From contig LR134495.1 of the NCBI GenBank assembly GCA_900638155.1, positions 620,001-684,000 of the forward strand: DNA of 64,000 nt. Direction: 5' to 3'. This stretch comes from Mannheimia haemolytica (GTDB taxonomy: Bacteria > Pseudomonadota > Gammaproteobacteria > Enterobacterales > Pasteurellaceae). A program made the translations under genes and the position numbers. A model generated the notes under the pieces. It worked only from the letters and a program-made list of their open reading frames with translations, did no database searches and was not told the DNA's origin. This document shows, piece after piece, positions 49,456 through 59,963 of this stretch; the stretch's first letter is position 1; each line of letters starts with the position of its first letter.

Positions 49456-50443
49456 AATTTTGAATATTGTTGATATATTTATTAGGAATTTGATATTTGT
49501 TATTTTCAATTTCCAGTACAAAAGTTTCTGTGTTTTCAAATAGCTTTTTTCCACAGATCATATAATAAGTAACCTTATCTCCTTTTTCTAGTGTTATCTT
49601 AGTTTTGTCCATGTGGAGTTTATTGTTATTTTTATAGAAAAAATCTTCATGTATCATATAGTTTTTCTGCGTATTTTCTCTTATCCCTAAGATTGTTAAT
49701 GAGTTTTCACTAAAATTGATATTTAGTAGTGGGTTGAGTGATATTAGAAATAATATGACTATAGATATTATTATATAAAATAAACAATTAGGTTTTTTTG
49801 TTTCATTAATTGTTTTTATAAAAATGTAGCTTAATCCTAATCCTGTTAGCATAAAACATAAATACAGAGATATAAATCTTATGTCGGTTATTGTACTAAA
49901 CCCTCCATTATAGATAATAATAAAGAATGGAACTAATAAGTAAGTTGTGCCAGTAAAAAATAAATAATTAATTATATCTATTTTTATGGATTTTTTTAGT
50001 TCATATAGTAGATAAATATATGCACCTACTATAGGTAAATTGATTAAAATTACTTTCAGGTTTGTTTCTTGAAAAAACAGAGAGAGAATAACTAGAGGTA
50101 TATAGACTATTTCTATAATACCTAATATCATTAACTTGTTGTTTGTATTTGTTTTTTCAAGTGATAAGTAATACTTAATAGGTTGCATATTCATCAGCAT
50201 TATAGGGAAAAATAAAAATAATGCTATAGGAATAAATATGGTTGAGAAGTTACTGTTTAATGAGTTAATGAATAAATTTCTTGCATCAATGCTAACTAAA
50301 TAGTTTAGCAATAAAAATGAGGATAAAATAGTTAGAATTATTCCTATAATAGTTGATAAACCAACTATTATAAAAATAAAGTTATATTCTCTTTGATAAT
50401 TGCTTTTTATAGATTTCTTAATGTCAACAGGAAATACAAACAT
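49406..50443 (-). CDS. Unknown seven-helix membrane protein inserted in the ccm operon
   Basis: 345 residues that I do not recognise. Seven hydrophobic segments at about 22-50, 66-86, 104-124, 128-147, 156-178, 187-210 and 218-240 are followed by a ~105-residue hydrophilic C-terminal part with a Cys (MICGKKLFE), rich in Asn and Lys. The gene is far more AT-rich than its neighbours, as shown by its long A/T runs and Asn/Ile/Lys/Tyr-rich protein. The ATG directly abuts the ccmG stop and the end overlaps ccmH by 50 bp. Could be a foreign insertion or a dedicated accessory factor. Confidence 0.75.
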   Translation of the reverse strand: MFVFPVDIKKSIKSNYQREYNFIFIIVGLSTIIGIILTILSSFLLLNYLVSIDARNLFINSLNSNFSTIFIPIALFLFFPIMLMNMQPIKYYLSLEKTNTNNKLMILGIIEIVYIPLVILSLFFQETNLKVILINLPIVGAYIYLLYELKKSIKIDIINYLFFTGTTYLLVPFFIIIYNGGFSTITDIRFISLYLCFMLTGLGLSYIFIKTINETKKPNCLFYIIISIVILFLISLNPLLNINFSENSLTILGIRENTQKNYMIHEDFFYKNNNKLHMDKTKITLEKGDKVTYYMICGKKLFENTETFVLEIENNKYQIPNKYINNIQNYENKNSQPNNASKCNS

Positions 50444-50983
50444 TTACTTTAATCCATCATAAATCGGTTTAAGCACTTGGTTCCACACTTGGTCGTTTAC
50501 ATCGCCGGCGTGGCGGTATTGAATCACGCCGTTACCGTCAATAATAAAGGTTTCGGGTGCACCATAAACACCTAAATCTAAACCGAGTGAGCCTTTGGGG
50601 TCAAAAATAATCGCTTTATAAGGGTTGCCGTAATTGGCTAAGAATTTAATCGCTTTTGGGCGTTCGTCTTTATAGTCAATACCGACAATTTCCACCCCCT
50701 GTTTTGCCAAAATGGTTAAGTATTCGTGTTCGGCATAACAAGTCGGACACCAAGTTGCCCACACGTTAAGCAGGCGAGGTTTGCCGGTTTTGACGACATT
50801 TTGGTCGATTGTCTGTTTTTCATCTAATACCGATTCTAAATTAAAGCTCGGAACTGTTTTGCCAATTAAGGCTGATTCTAATTTTTTTGGATCATCGCCT
50901 TGCGAGTTGCGAGCGAGTTGAACCAAAAATGCCACAGATAACGCTAAAAAGAGAATTAAAGGAAGTAGAAATTTTTTGTTCAT
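50444..50983 (-). CDS. ccmG: Thiol:disulfide interchange protein CcmG/DsbE
   Basis: 179 residues. N-terminal membrane anchor (about 5-25), then a thioredoxin fold with LLNVWATWCPTCYAEHEYL (active site WCPTC near 80) and YGAPETFIIDGNGVIQYRHAG with cis-Pro. It keeps apocytochrome cysteines reduced. First gene of this partial ccm unit; ccmA-F are not upstream (coaA is). Confidence 0.96.
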   Translation of the reverse strand: MNKKFLLPLILFLALSVAFLVQLARNSQGDDPKKLESALIGKTVPSFNLESVLDEKQTIDQNVVKTGKPRLLNVWATWCPTCYAEHEYLTILAKQGVEIVGIDYKDERPKAIKFLANYGNPYKAIIFDPKGSLGLDLGVYGAPETFIIDGNGVIQYRHAGDVNDQVWNQVLKPIYDGLK

Positions 50984-51060
50984 TGTATATGCCTAATATC
51001 AATCACTCTCAAAGTCGTTAGCTTACCAAAAAATAGTTGAATAAGCATTGATTTAAATAA

Positions 51061-51091
51061 AAAATCCGTTGAGTGGTATTCAACGGATTTT
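51061..51091 (-). terminator. Terminator of coaA
   Basis: aaaatccgttga (51061-51072) and tcaacggatttt (51080-51091), 12-bp perfect stem with 7-nt loop; on the minus strand followed by TTTATTTAAATC. Confidence 0.88.
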
Positions 51092-51121
51092 AAGGTATTA
51101 CAAGCGGTCGAAAAAGTTAAA

Positions 51122-52072
51122 TTATTTGCGTAATTTTACCGTTTCAATGGCGTGGTCTTGCCCTTTGATTAAAATAAGGTTAGCACGCTCTCTGCTTGGC
51201 AGAATATTTTGCCGTAAATTTAAGCCGTTGATCTCTTCCCAAATCGTTGAGGCGGTTTCAATCGCTTCTTGCTCGGACAAACTCGCATAATGGTGGAAAT
51301 AGGAGTTTGGGTCGGCAAAGGCACTGCGGCGGAATTTCAAGAAACGGCTGATATACCATTTTTTCAGCAAACTTTCTTCGGCGTCCACATAAATAGAAAA
51401 ATCCACAAAGTCCGATACAAATACATTATGCGGGCTGGAGGGGTAGTTCATTCCACTTTGTAACACGTTTAGCCCTTCTAAAATCACAATATCGGGTTGA
51501 TCCACTGTATTAAACTGATTTGGGATAATATCGTAGGTCAAGTGGGAATAAATAGGGGCTTTCACGTTGCGTTTGCCGGATTTAATATCAGAAACAAAGC
51601 GAATCAGGCTGTGAATATCATAAGATTCCGGAAAGCCTTTCTTCTTGAGTAAGTTCTTTTCGGTTAATGTCGCAAGCGGATATAAAAAACCGTCAGTGGT
51701 AATTAAATCTACTTTTCGCTCTTTAGGGTAATGGGAGAGCAGGGCTTGCAAAATACGGGCGGAGGTGCTTTTACCAACCGATACGCTGCCGGCAATACTA
51801 ATAATGTAAGGGACTTTAGGCGGTTCAATGCCGAGGAAGCGATGTAAGACCGTCTGGCGTTTTAAGTTTTCTTCTATATAGTATTGAATTAAACGGGCAA
51901 GCGGTAAATAAATAGTGCGAACCTCTTCTAATGAAAGATCTTCATTAAAGCCTAGCAGTGGTTTTAGGTCTTGCTCGGTCAGCTTCAATGGAACGGATTT
52001 GCGTAAATCTGCCCATTGTTGGCGATCAAAAGTGAGAAAAGGAGTAATTTTGCTGGTTTTTTCAAGGCTCAT
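51122..52072 (-). CDS. coaA: Pantothenate kinase (type I) CoaA
   Basis: 316 residues from the ATG at 52072; a TTG two codons earlier is not needed. P-loop [17 protein letters not shown] near 95, [12 protein letters not shown], and [15 protein letters not shown] near 200, all of the type I bacterial enzyme. It phosphorylates pantothenate, the controlled step of CoA synthesis. Divergent from the tRNA-tuf unit. Confidence 0.97.
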   Translation of the reverse strand: MSLEKTSKITPFLTFDRQQWADLRKSVPLKLTEQDLKPLLGFNEDLSLEEVRTIYLPLARLIQYYIEENLKRQTVLHRFLGIEPPKVPYIISIAGSVSVGKSTSARILQALLSHYPKERKVDLITTDGFLYPLATLTEKNLLKKKGFPESYDIHSLIRFVSDIKSGKRNVKAPIYSHLTYDIIPNQFNTVDQPDIVILEGLNVLQSGMNYPSSPHNVFVSDFVDFSIYVDAEESLLKKWYISRFLKFRRSAFADPNSYFHHYASLSEQEAIETASTIWEEINGLNLRQNILPSRERANLILIKGQDHAIETVKLRK

Positions 52073-52262
52073 AGCCAAAATCTCAATTTTTTACTGATGA
52101 ATTAGGGTATGCAAATACCAAATTAAGGGCGTAACTATACAATATATGCACTTATTTTGCCGTAGTTATGCGGAGAAAATCCGTTGTATTTTACAAAAAA
52201 TAGTCATTTTGTATATTTAAAAATCGAAAGAACGCTTTTTTTAATATTTTTTTAAAAAACAC

Positions 52263-52290
52263 TTGCACGCTGTTAAAATTTCCCTATAAT
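52263..52290 (+). promoter_or_regulatory. Promoter of the tRNA-Thr-Tyr-Gly-Thr-tuf unit
   Basis: TTGCAC (52263-52268), 16-bp spacer, TATAAT (52285-52290), then a gc-starting discriminator; preceded by an A/T-rich UP-like tract (52235-52258). The rest of the gap 52079-52318 shows no gene. Confidence 0.85.
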
Positions 52291-52318
52291 GCACATCACT
52301 TGCTTACGACACAGCAAC

Positions 52319-52394
<76 letters not shown>

Positions 52395-52428
52395 TTAACT
52401 CAGGCGTAAATAAGTATTCAATTATCGT

Positions 52429-52513
52429 GGAGGGGTTCCCGAGCGGCCAAAGGGGGCAGACTGTAAATCTGTTGGCTCAGCCTTCGAAGGTTCGAATCCT
52501 TCTCCCTCCACCA
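52429..52513 (+). tRNA. tRNA-Tyr (GTA)
   Basis: 85 nt with CCA, long variable arm; anticodon loop ctGTAaa; T loop ttcgaat. Confidence 0.97.
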
Positions 52514-52556
52514 TCTCTGATATTTTGAATCGCGTAGGTCAGACGAATTTAGAACA

Positions 52557-52631
<75 letters not shown>

Positions 52632-52634
52632 AGC

Positions 52635-52710
52635 GCTGATATAGCTCAGTTGGTAGAGCGCACCCTTGGTAAGGGTGAGGTCGGCGGTTCAAATCCGCCT
52701 ATCAGCACCA
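52635..52710 (+). tRNA. tRNA-Thr (GGT)
   Basis: 76 nt with CCA; acceptor GCTGATA/TATCAGC, anticodon loop ttGGTaa. Followed by tuf, the same order as E. coli thrU-tyrU-glyT-thrT-tufB. Confidence 0.97.
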
Positions 52711-52822
52711 CTTCTCTGAATTCTATCTTTCTCACGCAAATTTTTATTAGTATTAATTTCTACATTATGGTTAATGGGTTCTTTTGTTCCATTGTAACCG
52801 TTTTTGTTTAAGAGGCTTTTAG

Positions 52823-54010
<1,188 letters not shown>

Positions 54011-54048
54011 TTAAGATTGTTTGATAAAGCGAAAAGCTAAATAAAATG

Positions 54049-54078
54049 AAAGAGGCATATCGAAAGGTATGCCTCTTT
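54049..54078 (+). terminator. tuf terminator
   Basis: aaagaggcata (54049-54059) and tatgcctcttt (54068-54078), 11-bp stem, followed by tgctttt. Confidence 0.88.
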
Positions 54079-54232
54079 TGCTTTTATGCCGATTAAGCTA
54101 GCCATATCATTTCATTTGCAAAAAATCGGCGAGAAAAGACCGCTTGTCATCAAGAGATTTTGCATGCGGCCTATTTTTCTCAAAATTGCTAAATAGTTAT
54201 AACTACCTTCCTCTTAATTTAGTATAAATTCG

Positions 54233-55282
54233 TTATAGCTCTTTCTTTAAAAGAAAAACACCTTGTTCGATAAAATGTACATAGGCCTGTTTGATATGAG
54301 GATAAAAATTTTCAGGTTTAGTATTGACTAATAAATCTTTCCCTTCCCATTCAGCTATAATTTCCCAATGATTTCCCATATAAACTGCATTTTTAATTTT
54401 ACAGAGTTGACTTATATTTCCTTGTTCAGCTAAATGAATAGCTTCTGGACGAATGCCAACTAAACATTCCCCATCGGGTAACTCAAATTGTTCAGCATTT
54501 GATAACGTAAATTGATATCCATTTATATTAATTTGGTTGCCAGCTATCGTGCCTTCAAAAATGCTACTTTCACCCATAAAATTTGCTAAGAATAAAGAAT
54601 TAGGGCGAAGGTATAACTCTTTGGCTGAAGCTTTTTGCATAATTCTTCCCTTGTTCATCACAATTACTTCATCTGAAACCGCAAAGGCTTCGGACTGATC
54701 GTGAGTCACATAAAGGGAAGTAATGTTTAAACGTTGCTGTAATTCACGGATTTTCTCCCGCATTGAACGGCGTAAGTTAGCGTCAAGGTTACTCAGTGGT
54801 TCATCGAACAGTAGCACTTTCGGTTTCAGAATTAAGGCACGGGCGAGGGCGACACGTTGTTGCTGTCCGCCGGAGATTTGATCGACAAAGCGATCTTCAA
54901 AACCGCCTAAATCCACCAATTCCAACGCCTCTTTCACTCGTTGCAGCCGTTCTTCTTTCGGTACGCCCTGCATTTTCAAGCCGTAGCCGACATTATCGCC
55001 AATCGACATATGTGGAAATAATGCATAAGACTGGAACACAATGCAAATATCACGGTGCTGGATCGAACTTTGGGTCACATCTTCGCCATCAATAAAAATT
55101 TGCCCCGAAGTCGGGTTTTCCAGCCCTGCCACTAAACGCAGTACGGTGGTTTTACCGCAGCCGGAAGGCCCGAGTAAAGTCACCATTTTGCCCTGTGGAA
55201 TGCTGAGGTTGAGGTTATCAATTACCGTCACCTTGCCGAAAGATTTGGTGACATTTTTTAAAACTAAGAAATCGTTGTTCAT
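54233..55282 (-). CDS. afuC: AfuC/FbpC-type ABC transporter ATPase
   Basis: 349 residues. Walker [18 protein letters not shown] near 40, signature [15 protein letters not shown], Walker [17 protein letters not shown], His in [11 protein letters not shown], and a C-terminal TOBE-like regulatory domain (about 250-349). Annotated in most genomes as ferric transport; here the binding protein indicates sugar-phosphate uptake. It is the last gene of afuABC and is separated from afuB by 152 bp containing an inverted repeat. Confidence 0.9.
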   Translation of the reverse strand: MNNDFLVLKNVTKSFGKVTVIDNLNLSIPQGKMVTLLGPSGCGKTTVLRLVAGLENPTSGQIFIDGEDVTQSSIQHRDICIVFQSYALFPHMSIGDNVGYGLKMQGVPKEERLQRVKEALELVDLGGFEDRFVDQISGGQQQRVALARALILKPKVLLFDEPLSNLDANLRRSMREKIRELQQRLNITSLYVTHDQSEAFAVSDEVIVMNKGRIMQKASAKELYLRPNSLFLANFMGESSIFEGTIAGNQININGYQFTLSNAEQFELPDGECLVGIRPEAIHLAEQGNISQLCKIKNAVYMGNHWEIIAEWEGKDLLVNTKPENFYPHIKQAYVHFIEQGVFLLKKEL

Positions 55283-55321
55283 ATATTGTCCTTTTGCCTA
55301 TAGCTGTTCTGTTGTCATTGA

Positions 55322-55395
55322 TTGTAGGGTGGACGTAAGTCCACGAATAAAATACAGAGAAATCATCAATACGTGGACTTACGTCCACCCTACAA
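55322..55395. repeat. 74-bp inverted-repeat element between afuB and afuC
   Basis: Arms 55322-55345 and 55372-55395 are exact 24-bp complements with a 26-nt AT-rich centre. Within each arm gtggac-gtaa-gtccac is itself self-complementary. Looks like a dispersed MITE/REP-type unit; in the transcript it would form a very stable hairpin between two genes of one operon. Confidence 0.85.
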
Positions 55396-55434
55396 AATTG
55401 TTTGCTCAGCCATTAGTACTATGAAAGAGCTAAC

Positions 55435-57471
55435 TTACATCTTTTTCGCCTTAGAGCGGGCGATGCGGGTGTCGCCGACAATCCAGTCAAAAATCAGGAT
55501 AATCGCCATCATCACCACAATTAAAATTGAGCCGTAGGCAATCGCAATGCCGTATTCACCGTCTTCCACACGGTTGAGAATGTAGGAGGTTGCCACACGG
55601 GTGTCGGCAGTGACTAAGAACACAATCGCACTCACGGTGGTCATTGCTCGCACAAAGCTGGTGACGAGGGCGGAGAGCAGAGCCGGTTTGAGCAGCGGTA
55701 ACACCACAAACAGCATTGTTTTGAACGAACCGGCTTTCAGCGAGAGCGAGGCTTCGTCCAGCGATTTATCTAACTGCCCCAAGCCGGCAATCGCCGCTCG
55801 CATACCCACCGGCATATTCCGCATTACCATTGAGAGAATAATGATCATACCGGTGCCGGTTAGGTAAATCGGGGCATCGTTAAAGGCAAGAATGTAAGAG
55901 ACGCCTGCCACCGTTCCCGGCACGGCAAAGCAGAGCAGGGTTAAAAATTCTAGGGTTTTCTTACCGTTGAAATCACGCCGAACTGTCACATAGGCGATCA
56001 GCAAGCCGAATAGCGCAGTAATCGGAGCGGCAGCGGCAGCGAAAATCACGGTTTGAATTAATGATGGGAAACCGCCATCGCTAAACCCTTGCCCGAATAG
56101 CTTGATGTAGTTATCAAGCGTTAAAGTATAATCCACGCCCCAGTTCACGGTAAAACTGCCGTAGAAAATACTGCCGTACAGCACTAAGTTGAAAGTTCCC
56201 CAGAACAATAAGGTGCAAATAATCAGCCATTTCATACCGCTTGGTAAGTCTTGCACATCGCCTCGATAAGATTTGCCGGACACCGTCACATAAGAGCGAT
56301 TGCCGATCCAGAGGTATTGGATCACGAAAATGGCTAGGGAGAATACCAACAAAATTGCTCCGAGCGTGCTGGCGGAGGCGTAATCCAGTTGAGAACCAGC
56401 AATGTAGAAGTAGATTTGGGTTGCAATCACATCAAAGCTACCGCCCAACACTAACGGCGTACTGAAGTCGGCGAGGGATTGAATTGCCACTACTAAAAAG
56501 GAGTTTGCGAGCGCTGGTTTTAACAACGGGAAAATGATGTTAAAAAAGGCTTGATAGCGGTTGGAACGCAAGGTGTAAGCCGCTTCTTCCACCGAAGGGT
56601 GAATGGATTTCAACGCCCCTTCCAAAATCATAAACGACATTGGCGTGAGCGCGAGGGTATGGGCGATCACAATACCGGTGAAACCATACAGCCAGTTATT
56701 GGCAAAGCCGAAATAATCGACTAGAAATTCTGTCACATAGCCGGAACGCCCAAGCATTAGGGTTACGCCTAAACCGACCACAAACGGCGGCGTGACGATG
56801 GGTAAAATCGAGAAAATCCGCCCGATAAACGCGGAGCGTTTGGCAATTCGAGTGGTGTAGAGGGCAAACGCCAAGCCGAATAGGGTGGAGAGAACGCCGA
56901 CTGTGCCGGCAACGGAGAGCGAGTTGCCTACCACACGAGCCACATAAGGTTGTTGCAAAATTGTCAGCACTTGGCTTGGCACAAATTCCGAGCCGTTGTA
57001 GAACATCGACACAAAAATGGCGATGGTCGGATACACAATAAAAAAGAAAATCAGCAGAATAATGCTCAGTAACGAGCCGATAATAAAGCGGTCACCCTGC
57101 ATTACTTTGAGCGTTGCTAAATTTTGGGTCGCAAGCCCCATAATGGCAATAATCAACGGCAACACCGCATAACCGAGGCTGATTTTCAGCACAATCGCTG
57201 ACAGGAAAATAAAGGCGAACAGCACGCCCAGCCCAACTAATTCTAGCTTGGCTCTGGTTTTACAAGCGGTCGAATTTGGCAATAAAAATACCAAAAGCGG
57301 TAAAAACCACGCCCAAGTAATGTTGATACTCGACCAGCCCATTGCGGCGAGCAGTTCATCAGAGGTTGAGTCAAACAGACCATAATCTAAGGCTTTAGAC
57401 GGTAACAAGAGAAAACCGAGTAACCCGATAAGCACCCAAACAAGCGGTCGGGAAAAGGAAAAATTCTGCAT
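55435..57471 (-). CDS. afuB: AfuB/FbpB-type permease, two fused MetI domains
   Basis: 678 residues with about 13-15 hydrophobic helices. Four extra N-terminal helices (to about 125) precede two BPD_transp_1 domains (about 170-370 and 465-665), each with an EAA-like loop (VEEAAYTLRSNRYQAFFNIIFPLLKPAL and LDEASLSLKAGSFKTMLFVVLPLLKPALL) that docks onto the ATPase. Fused duplicated permeases are typical of the ferric/AfuB group. 67 bp after afuA. Confidence 0.92.
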   Translation of the reverse strand: MQNFSFSRPLVWVLIGLLGFLLLPSKALDYGLFDSTSDELLAAMGWSSINITWAWFLPLLVFLLPNSTACKTRAKLELVGLGVLFAFIFLSAIVLKISLGYAVLPLIIAIMGLATQNLATLKVMQGDRFIIGSLLSIILLIFFFIVYPTIAIFVSMFYNGSEFVPSQVLTILQQPYVARVVGNSLSVAGTVGVLSTLFGLAFALYTTRIAKRSAFIGRIFSILPIVTPPFVVGLGVTLMLGRSGYVTEFLVDYFGFANNWLYGFTGIVIAHTLALTPMSFMILEGALKSIHPSVEEAAYTLRSNRYQAFFNIIFPLLKPALANSFLVVAIQSLADFSTPLVLGGSFDVIATQIYFYIAGSQLDYASASTLGAILLVFSLAIFVIQYLWIGNRSYVTVSGKSYRGDVQDLPSGMKWLIICTLLFWGTFNLVLYGSIFYGSFTVNWGVDYTLTLDNYIKLFGQGFSDGGFPSLIQTVIFAAAAAPITALFGLLIAYVTVRRDFNGKKTLEFLTLLCFAVPGTVAGVSYILAFNDAPIYLTGTGMIIILSMVMRNMPVGMRAAIAGLGQLDKSLDEASLSLKAGSFKTMLFVVLPLLKPALLSALVTSFVRAMTTVSAIVFLVTADTRVATSYILNRVEDGEYGIAIAYGSILIVVMMAIILIFDWIVGDTRIARSKAKKM

Positions 57472-57538
57472 AACACCTCACAGATTCTTATAATTAGAGA
57501 GGGGATAATTGCTTATCCCCTCAGTGGAAAGATTAACA

Positions 57539-58573
57539 CTATTTCGCTAATTTTACTTCATTTACCCACTTATCAATCAAGCGTTTACGCTCTTCACTCG
57601 AGCCGTATTTTTCAAAATCATAATTGATTAAGTTTAAGTTTTTCGGATCAAGTGCGTAAGGCGAGGCTTCTGCTGTGGTGTTGGTTAATACTTGGAACGC
57701 ATTGCCTTTTTGCCAAGAGAGTTCTTGAGCTTCTTTAGAAAGCGACCAATCCACGAACAGTTTTGCATTATCAAGATTTCTTGCACCTTTGAGGATACTC
57801 ACACCGCCTAATTCGTAGCCTGTGCCGTCTGTTGGTGCGGTCATTTCAATGTTAGCCCCGTTTTTCTTCTCAATCGCATAGTCGTGTAAGAAACCGATAC
57901 CGATAGCGGTTTCACCACGGGCGGTATTGCGTGCCGGTGTGATGCCGGATTTGGTATATTGTGAAATGTTTTTGTGTAATTTGCGGAAATAGTCGAAGGC
58001 TTTCTCTTCGCCCCAAAGTTGTACGAAGGTCGCAATTGCAGTATAAGCCGTGCCGGAGCTTTGTGGGTCGGCAATTTGGATTTCACCGGCTAGGCGAGGG
58101 TCGAGCAAGTCTTCCCAAGTGCTAGGCACTTTTTCAATGCCGAGTTTTTTGATTCGGTCTAAATTCACACCATAACCTAAAATCCCCATATACACAGCCG
58201 AAGAGTAGTTGCCTTTTAATTTTGCCGGGTCACGGAATTTCTCGATAATTTGTTCGAGGTTCGGCGATTTATATGGCTCGAGTAAACCCATTTCTGCGGC
58301 TTGTGAATGTGGATCTAAGGTACCGCCATACCATACATCAGCTTGAGGATTGTTCTTCTCTGCTTCAATTTTCGCCAATGTACTGCCTGAACCGTTACGC
58401 ACAAATGCCACTTTAACATCATATTTTTTGCCGAATGCTTGCACTTCTTGCTCACAAAGTTCGTTAGTGGCACTACAATAAACGGTTAAACGACCTTCTG
58501 CTAAAGCAGAGTTGGCAAAGGCTGAACCGAGTAATAAAGTCGAGAGTGCCAAAGATAATTTTTTTAATTTCAT
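57539..58573 (-). CDS. afuA: AfuA periplasmic binding protein, predicted hexose-phosphate type
   Basis: 344 residues. Signal peptide MKLKKLSLALSTLLLGSAFANSALA, cleaved after residue 25. In mature numbering His205-Asp206 (FLHDYA) and Glu229 (GYELGG) fall at the positions I recall as sugar-phosphate ligands in A. pleuropneumoniae AfuA. The adjacent tyrosine pair that binds iron in FbpA proteins is absent. So glucose- or fructose-phosphate uptake is more likely than iron. First gene of afuABC, behind a CRP-type promoter. The iron label cannot be fully excluded from sequence alone. Confidence 0.88.
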   Translation of the reverse strand: MKLKKLSLALSTLLLGSAFANSALAEGRLTVYCSATNELCEQEVQAFGKKYDVKVAFVRNGSGSTLAKIEAEKNNPQADVWYGGTLDPHSQAAEMGLLEPYKSPNLEQIIEKFRDPAKLKGNYSSAVYMGILGYGVNLDRIKKLGIEKVPSTWEDLLDPRLAGEIQIADPQSSGTAYTAIATFVQLWGEEKAFDYFRKLHKNISQYTKSGITPARNTARGETAIGIGFLHDYAIEKKNGANIEMTAPTDGTGYELGGVSILKGARNLDNAKLFVDWSLSKEAQELSWQKGNAFQVLTNTTAEASPYALDPKNLNLINYDFEKYGSSEERKRLIDKWVNEVKLAK

Positions 58574-58612
58574 TTTTATTTCCTTAATGAGTTATCGCAT
58601 AGATTGCTATAC

Positions 58613-58655
58613 AATATAGCAAGAAATACCATAAAATTCTGTGAGCAAGCTCACA
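58613..58655 (-). promoter_or_regulatory. CRP-dependent class II promoter of afuABC
   Basis: TGTGA-GCAAGC-TCACA (58640-58655) is a perfect CRP palindrome. On the minus strand the -10 box TATATT (58618-58613) predicts a start at 58606 and puts the CRP site exactly at -41.5. No Fur-like site was seen in this region. Confidence 0.8.
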
Positions 58656-58797
58656 GTTCAATCAACAAGCGGCCTAAATTGTGAAAAAATTTGCAATTCA
58701 TAGGTGGTAGTAGTTGAACCTTTCTAAATAAATTAAATCTTATAGCATAGCCAAGAATATTGGCTTATTTGAAATTGATTAATTATGAGGGATTATT

Positions 58798-58998
58798 ATG
58801 AAATCTATTTTGAAAGTTGTTGGTGCAATGGTATTAATGGTTGCTGTGTCTGGCTGTAACAATATGACAAAAACGCAACGTAATACTGCAATCGGTGCGG
58901 CAATTGGCGGTGTGGCTGGTCACGCGATTGGTGAATCTACCGGTGCAACTTTAGGTGGTGCCGCACTTGGTGGCGTGATTGGTAGCCAAATCAAATAA
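58798..58998 (+). CDS. Small glycine-zipper lipoprotein (OsmB-like)
   Basis: 66 residues. Lipoprotein signal ending in AVSGC (Cys20), then NNMTKTQRNTAIGAAIGGVAGHAIGESTGATLGGAALGGVIGSQIK, a glycine-zipper region like OsmB. Outer-membrane lipoprotein, probably stress related; exact role unknown. Good ribosome site (GAGGGATT). Followed by a USS-pair terminator. Confidence 0.85.
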   Translation: MKSILKVVGAMVLMVAVSGCNNMTKTQRNTAIGAAIGGVAGHAIGESTGATLGGAALGGVIGSQIK

Positions 58999-59020
58999 TT
59001 GCAAAAAATTTCAAGAAATC

Positions 59021-59051
59021 AACCGCTTGTAAATCAATATTACAAGCGGTT
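59021..59051 (+). terminator. Terminator of the small lipoprotein gene, made of two uptake sequences
   Basis: aaccgcttgtaa (59021-59032) and ttacaagcggtt (59040-59051) form a perfect 12-bp stem with 7-nt loop, followed by ttatttt. Confidence 0.9.
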
Positions 59052-59154
59052 TTATTTTGTATAGATTTTGTAAATTTTGCATTTTCTGCTTTTCTTTTCG
59101 CGAGCTTTCTTTATAATGCAAAAGTTTTGAAACGAAATTTAAGTGAAGATTATA

Positions 59155-59916
59155 ATGTCAAAACGTAACACGCAACAACGCCGCCATTTAATTGTTCAAA
59201 TGGTACAAGAGAAAAATGAAGTGAGTGTAGATGAACTCGCTCATTTCTTTGAGACGTCTGAAGTTACGATTAGAAAAGATTTAACCGCTTTGGAAGAAAG
59301 TGGTTTTTTATTGCGTAAGTATGGTGGGGCGGTAAAAATCCCATCAGAAATGATGGAAGAAGCGTTTATCGAACAACTTTCGATTCAAAAGAAAATGATT
59401 GCTCAAGCCGCCCGTGATTGTATCCGAGATCATAACCGTATCATTATTGACAGTGGTAGCACGACCGGCGCTTTGGTAAAAGCATTGAACCAAACCGGCT
59501 TGGTGGTGATGACGAATTCGCTGAATTTAGCGGCGGAATTGACTTCCCTTGAATGCGAACCAACAGTGTTGATGACCGGCGGCACTTGGGATAGCCGTTC
59601 TGAATCCTTCCAAGGCAAGGTAGCGGAACAGGTGTTACGTTCATACGATTTCGATCAGCTTTTTATTGGTGCGGACGGTTTAGATTTGGCTCGAGGCACG
59701 ACTACCTTTAATGAATTAGTCGGCTTAAGTCAGGTAATGGCAGAAGTGAGCCGTGAAGTAATTGTGCTAATTGAATCGCAAAAGATTGGTCGAAAAATGC
59801 CGAATATTGAATTGGAATGGCAAAATATTACCAAAATTATTACCGACAGCCAGTTAAGTTTTGAAACGAAAGAACAAATCGAAAAAATGGGTGTCGAAGT
59901 GGTTATTGCAAAATAG
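59155..59916 (+). CDS. DeoR family transcriptional regulator next to glmS
   Basis: 253 residues from MSKRNTQQRRHLIVQMVQ (ATG 59155; the earlier GTG is less likely). HTH QEKNEVSVDELAHFFETSEVTIRKDLTALEESG near 15-48, DeoRC domain with IIIDSGSTTGALVKAL near 98 and DQLFIGADGLD near 170. It lies 47 bp upstream of glmS in the same direction; an amino-sugar phosphate is a plausible effector, inferred from position only. Confidence 0.88.
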   Translation: MSKRNTQQRRHLIVQMVQEKNEVSVDELAHFFETSEVTIRKDLTALEESGFLLRKYGGAVKIPSEMMEEAFIEQLSIQKKMIAQAARDCIRDHNRIIIDSGSTTGALVKALNQTGLVVMTNSLNLAAELTSLECEPTVLMTGGTWDSRSESFQGKVAEQVLRSYDFDQLFIGADGLDLARGTTTFNELVGLSQVMAEVSREVIVLIESQKIGRKMPNIELEWQNITKIITDSQLSFETKEQIEKMGVEVVIAK

Positions 59917-59963
59917 CAGTAGCTCAAATGAATCTTTAAACTTAAACATAGGAAAGCAAATTT

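Noticed and set aside
49456-49554. Longer CcmH frame starting at 49554
   Set aside because: The extra 33 residues are the antisense-free continuation of another gene's DNA and would destroy the signal peptide that begins at 49455.
54233-58573. Calling afuABC a ferric iron transporter
   Set aside because: The iron-binding tyrosine pair is missing, sugar-phosphate residues are present and the promoter carries a CRP site, not a Fur site. Kept as a minor alternative only.
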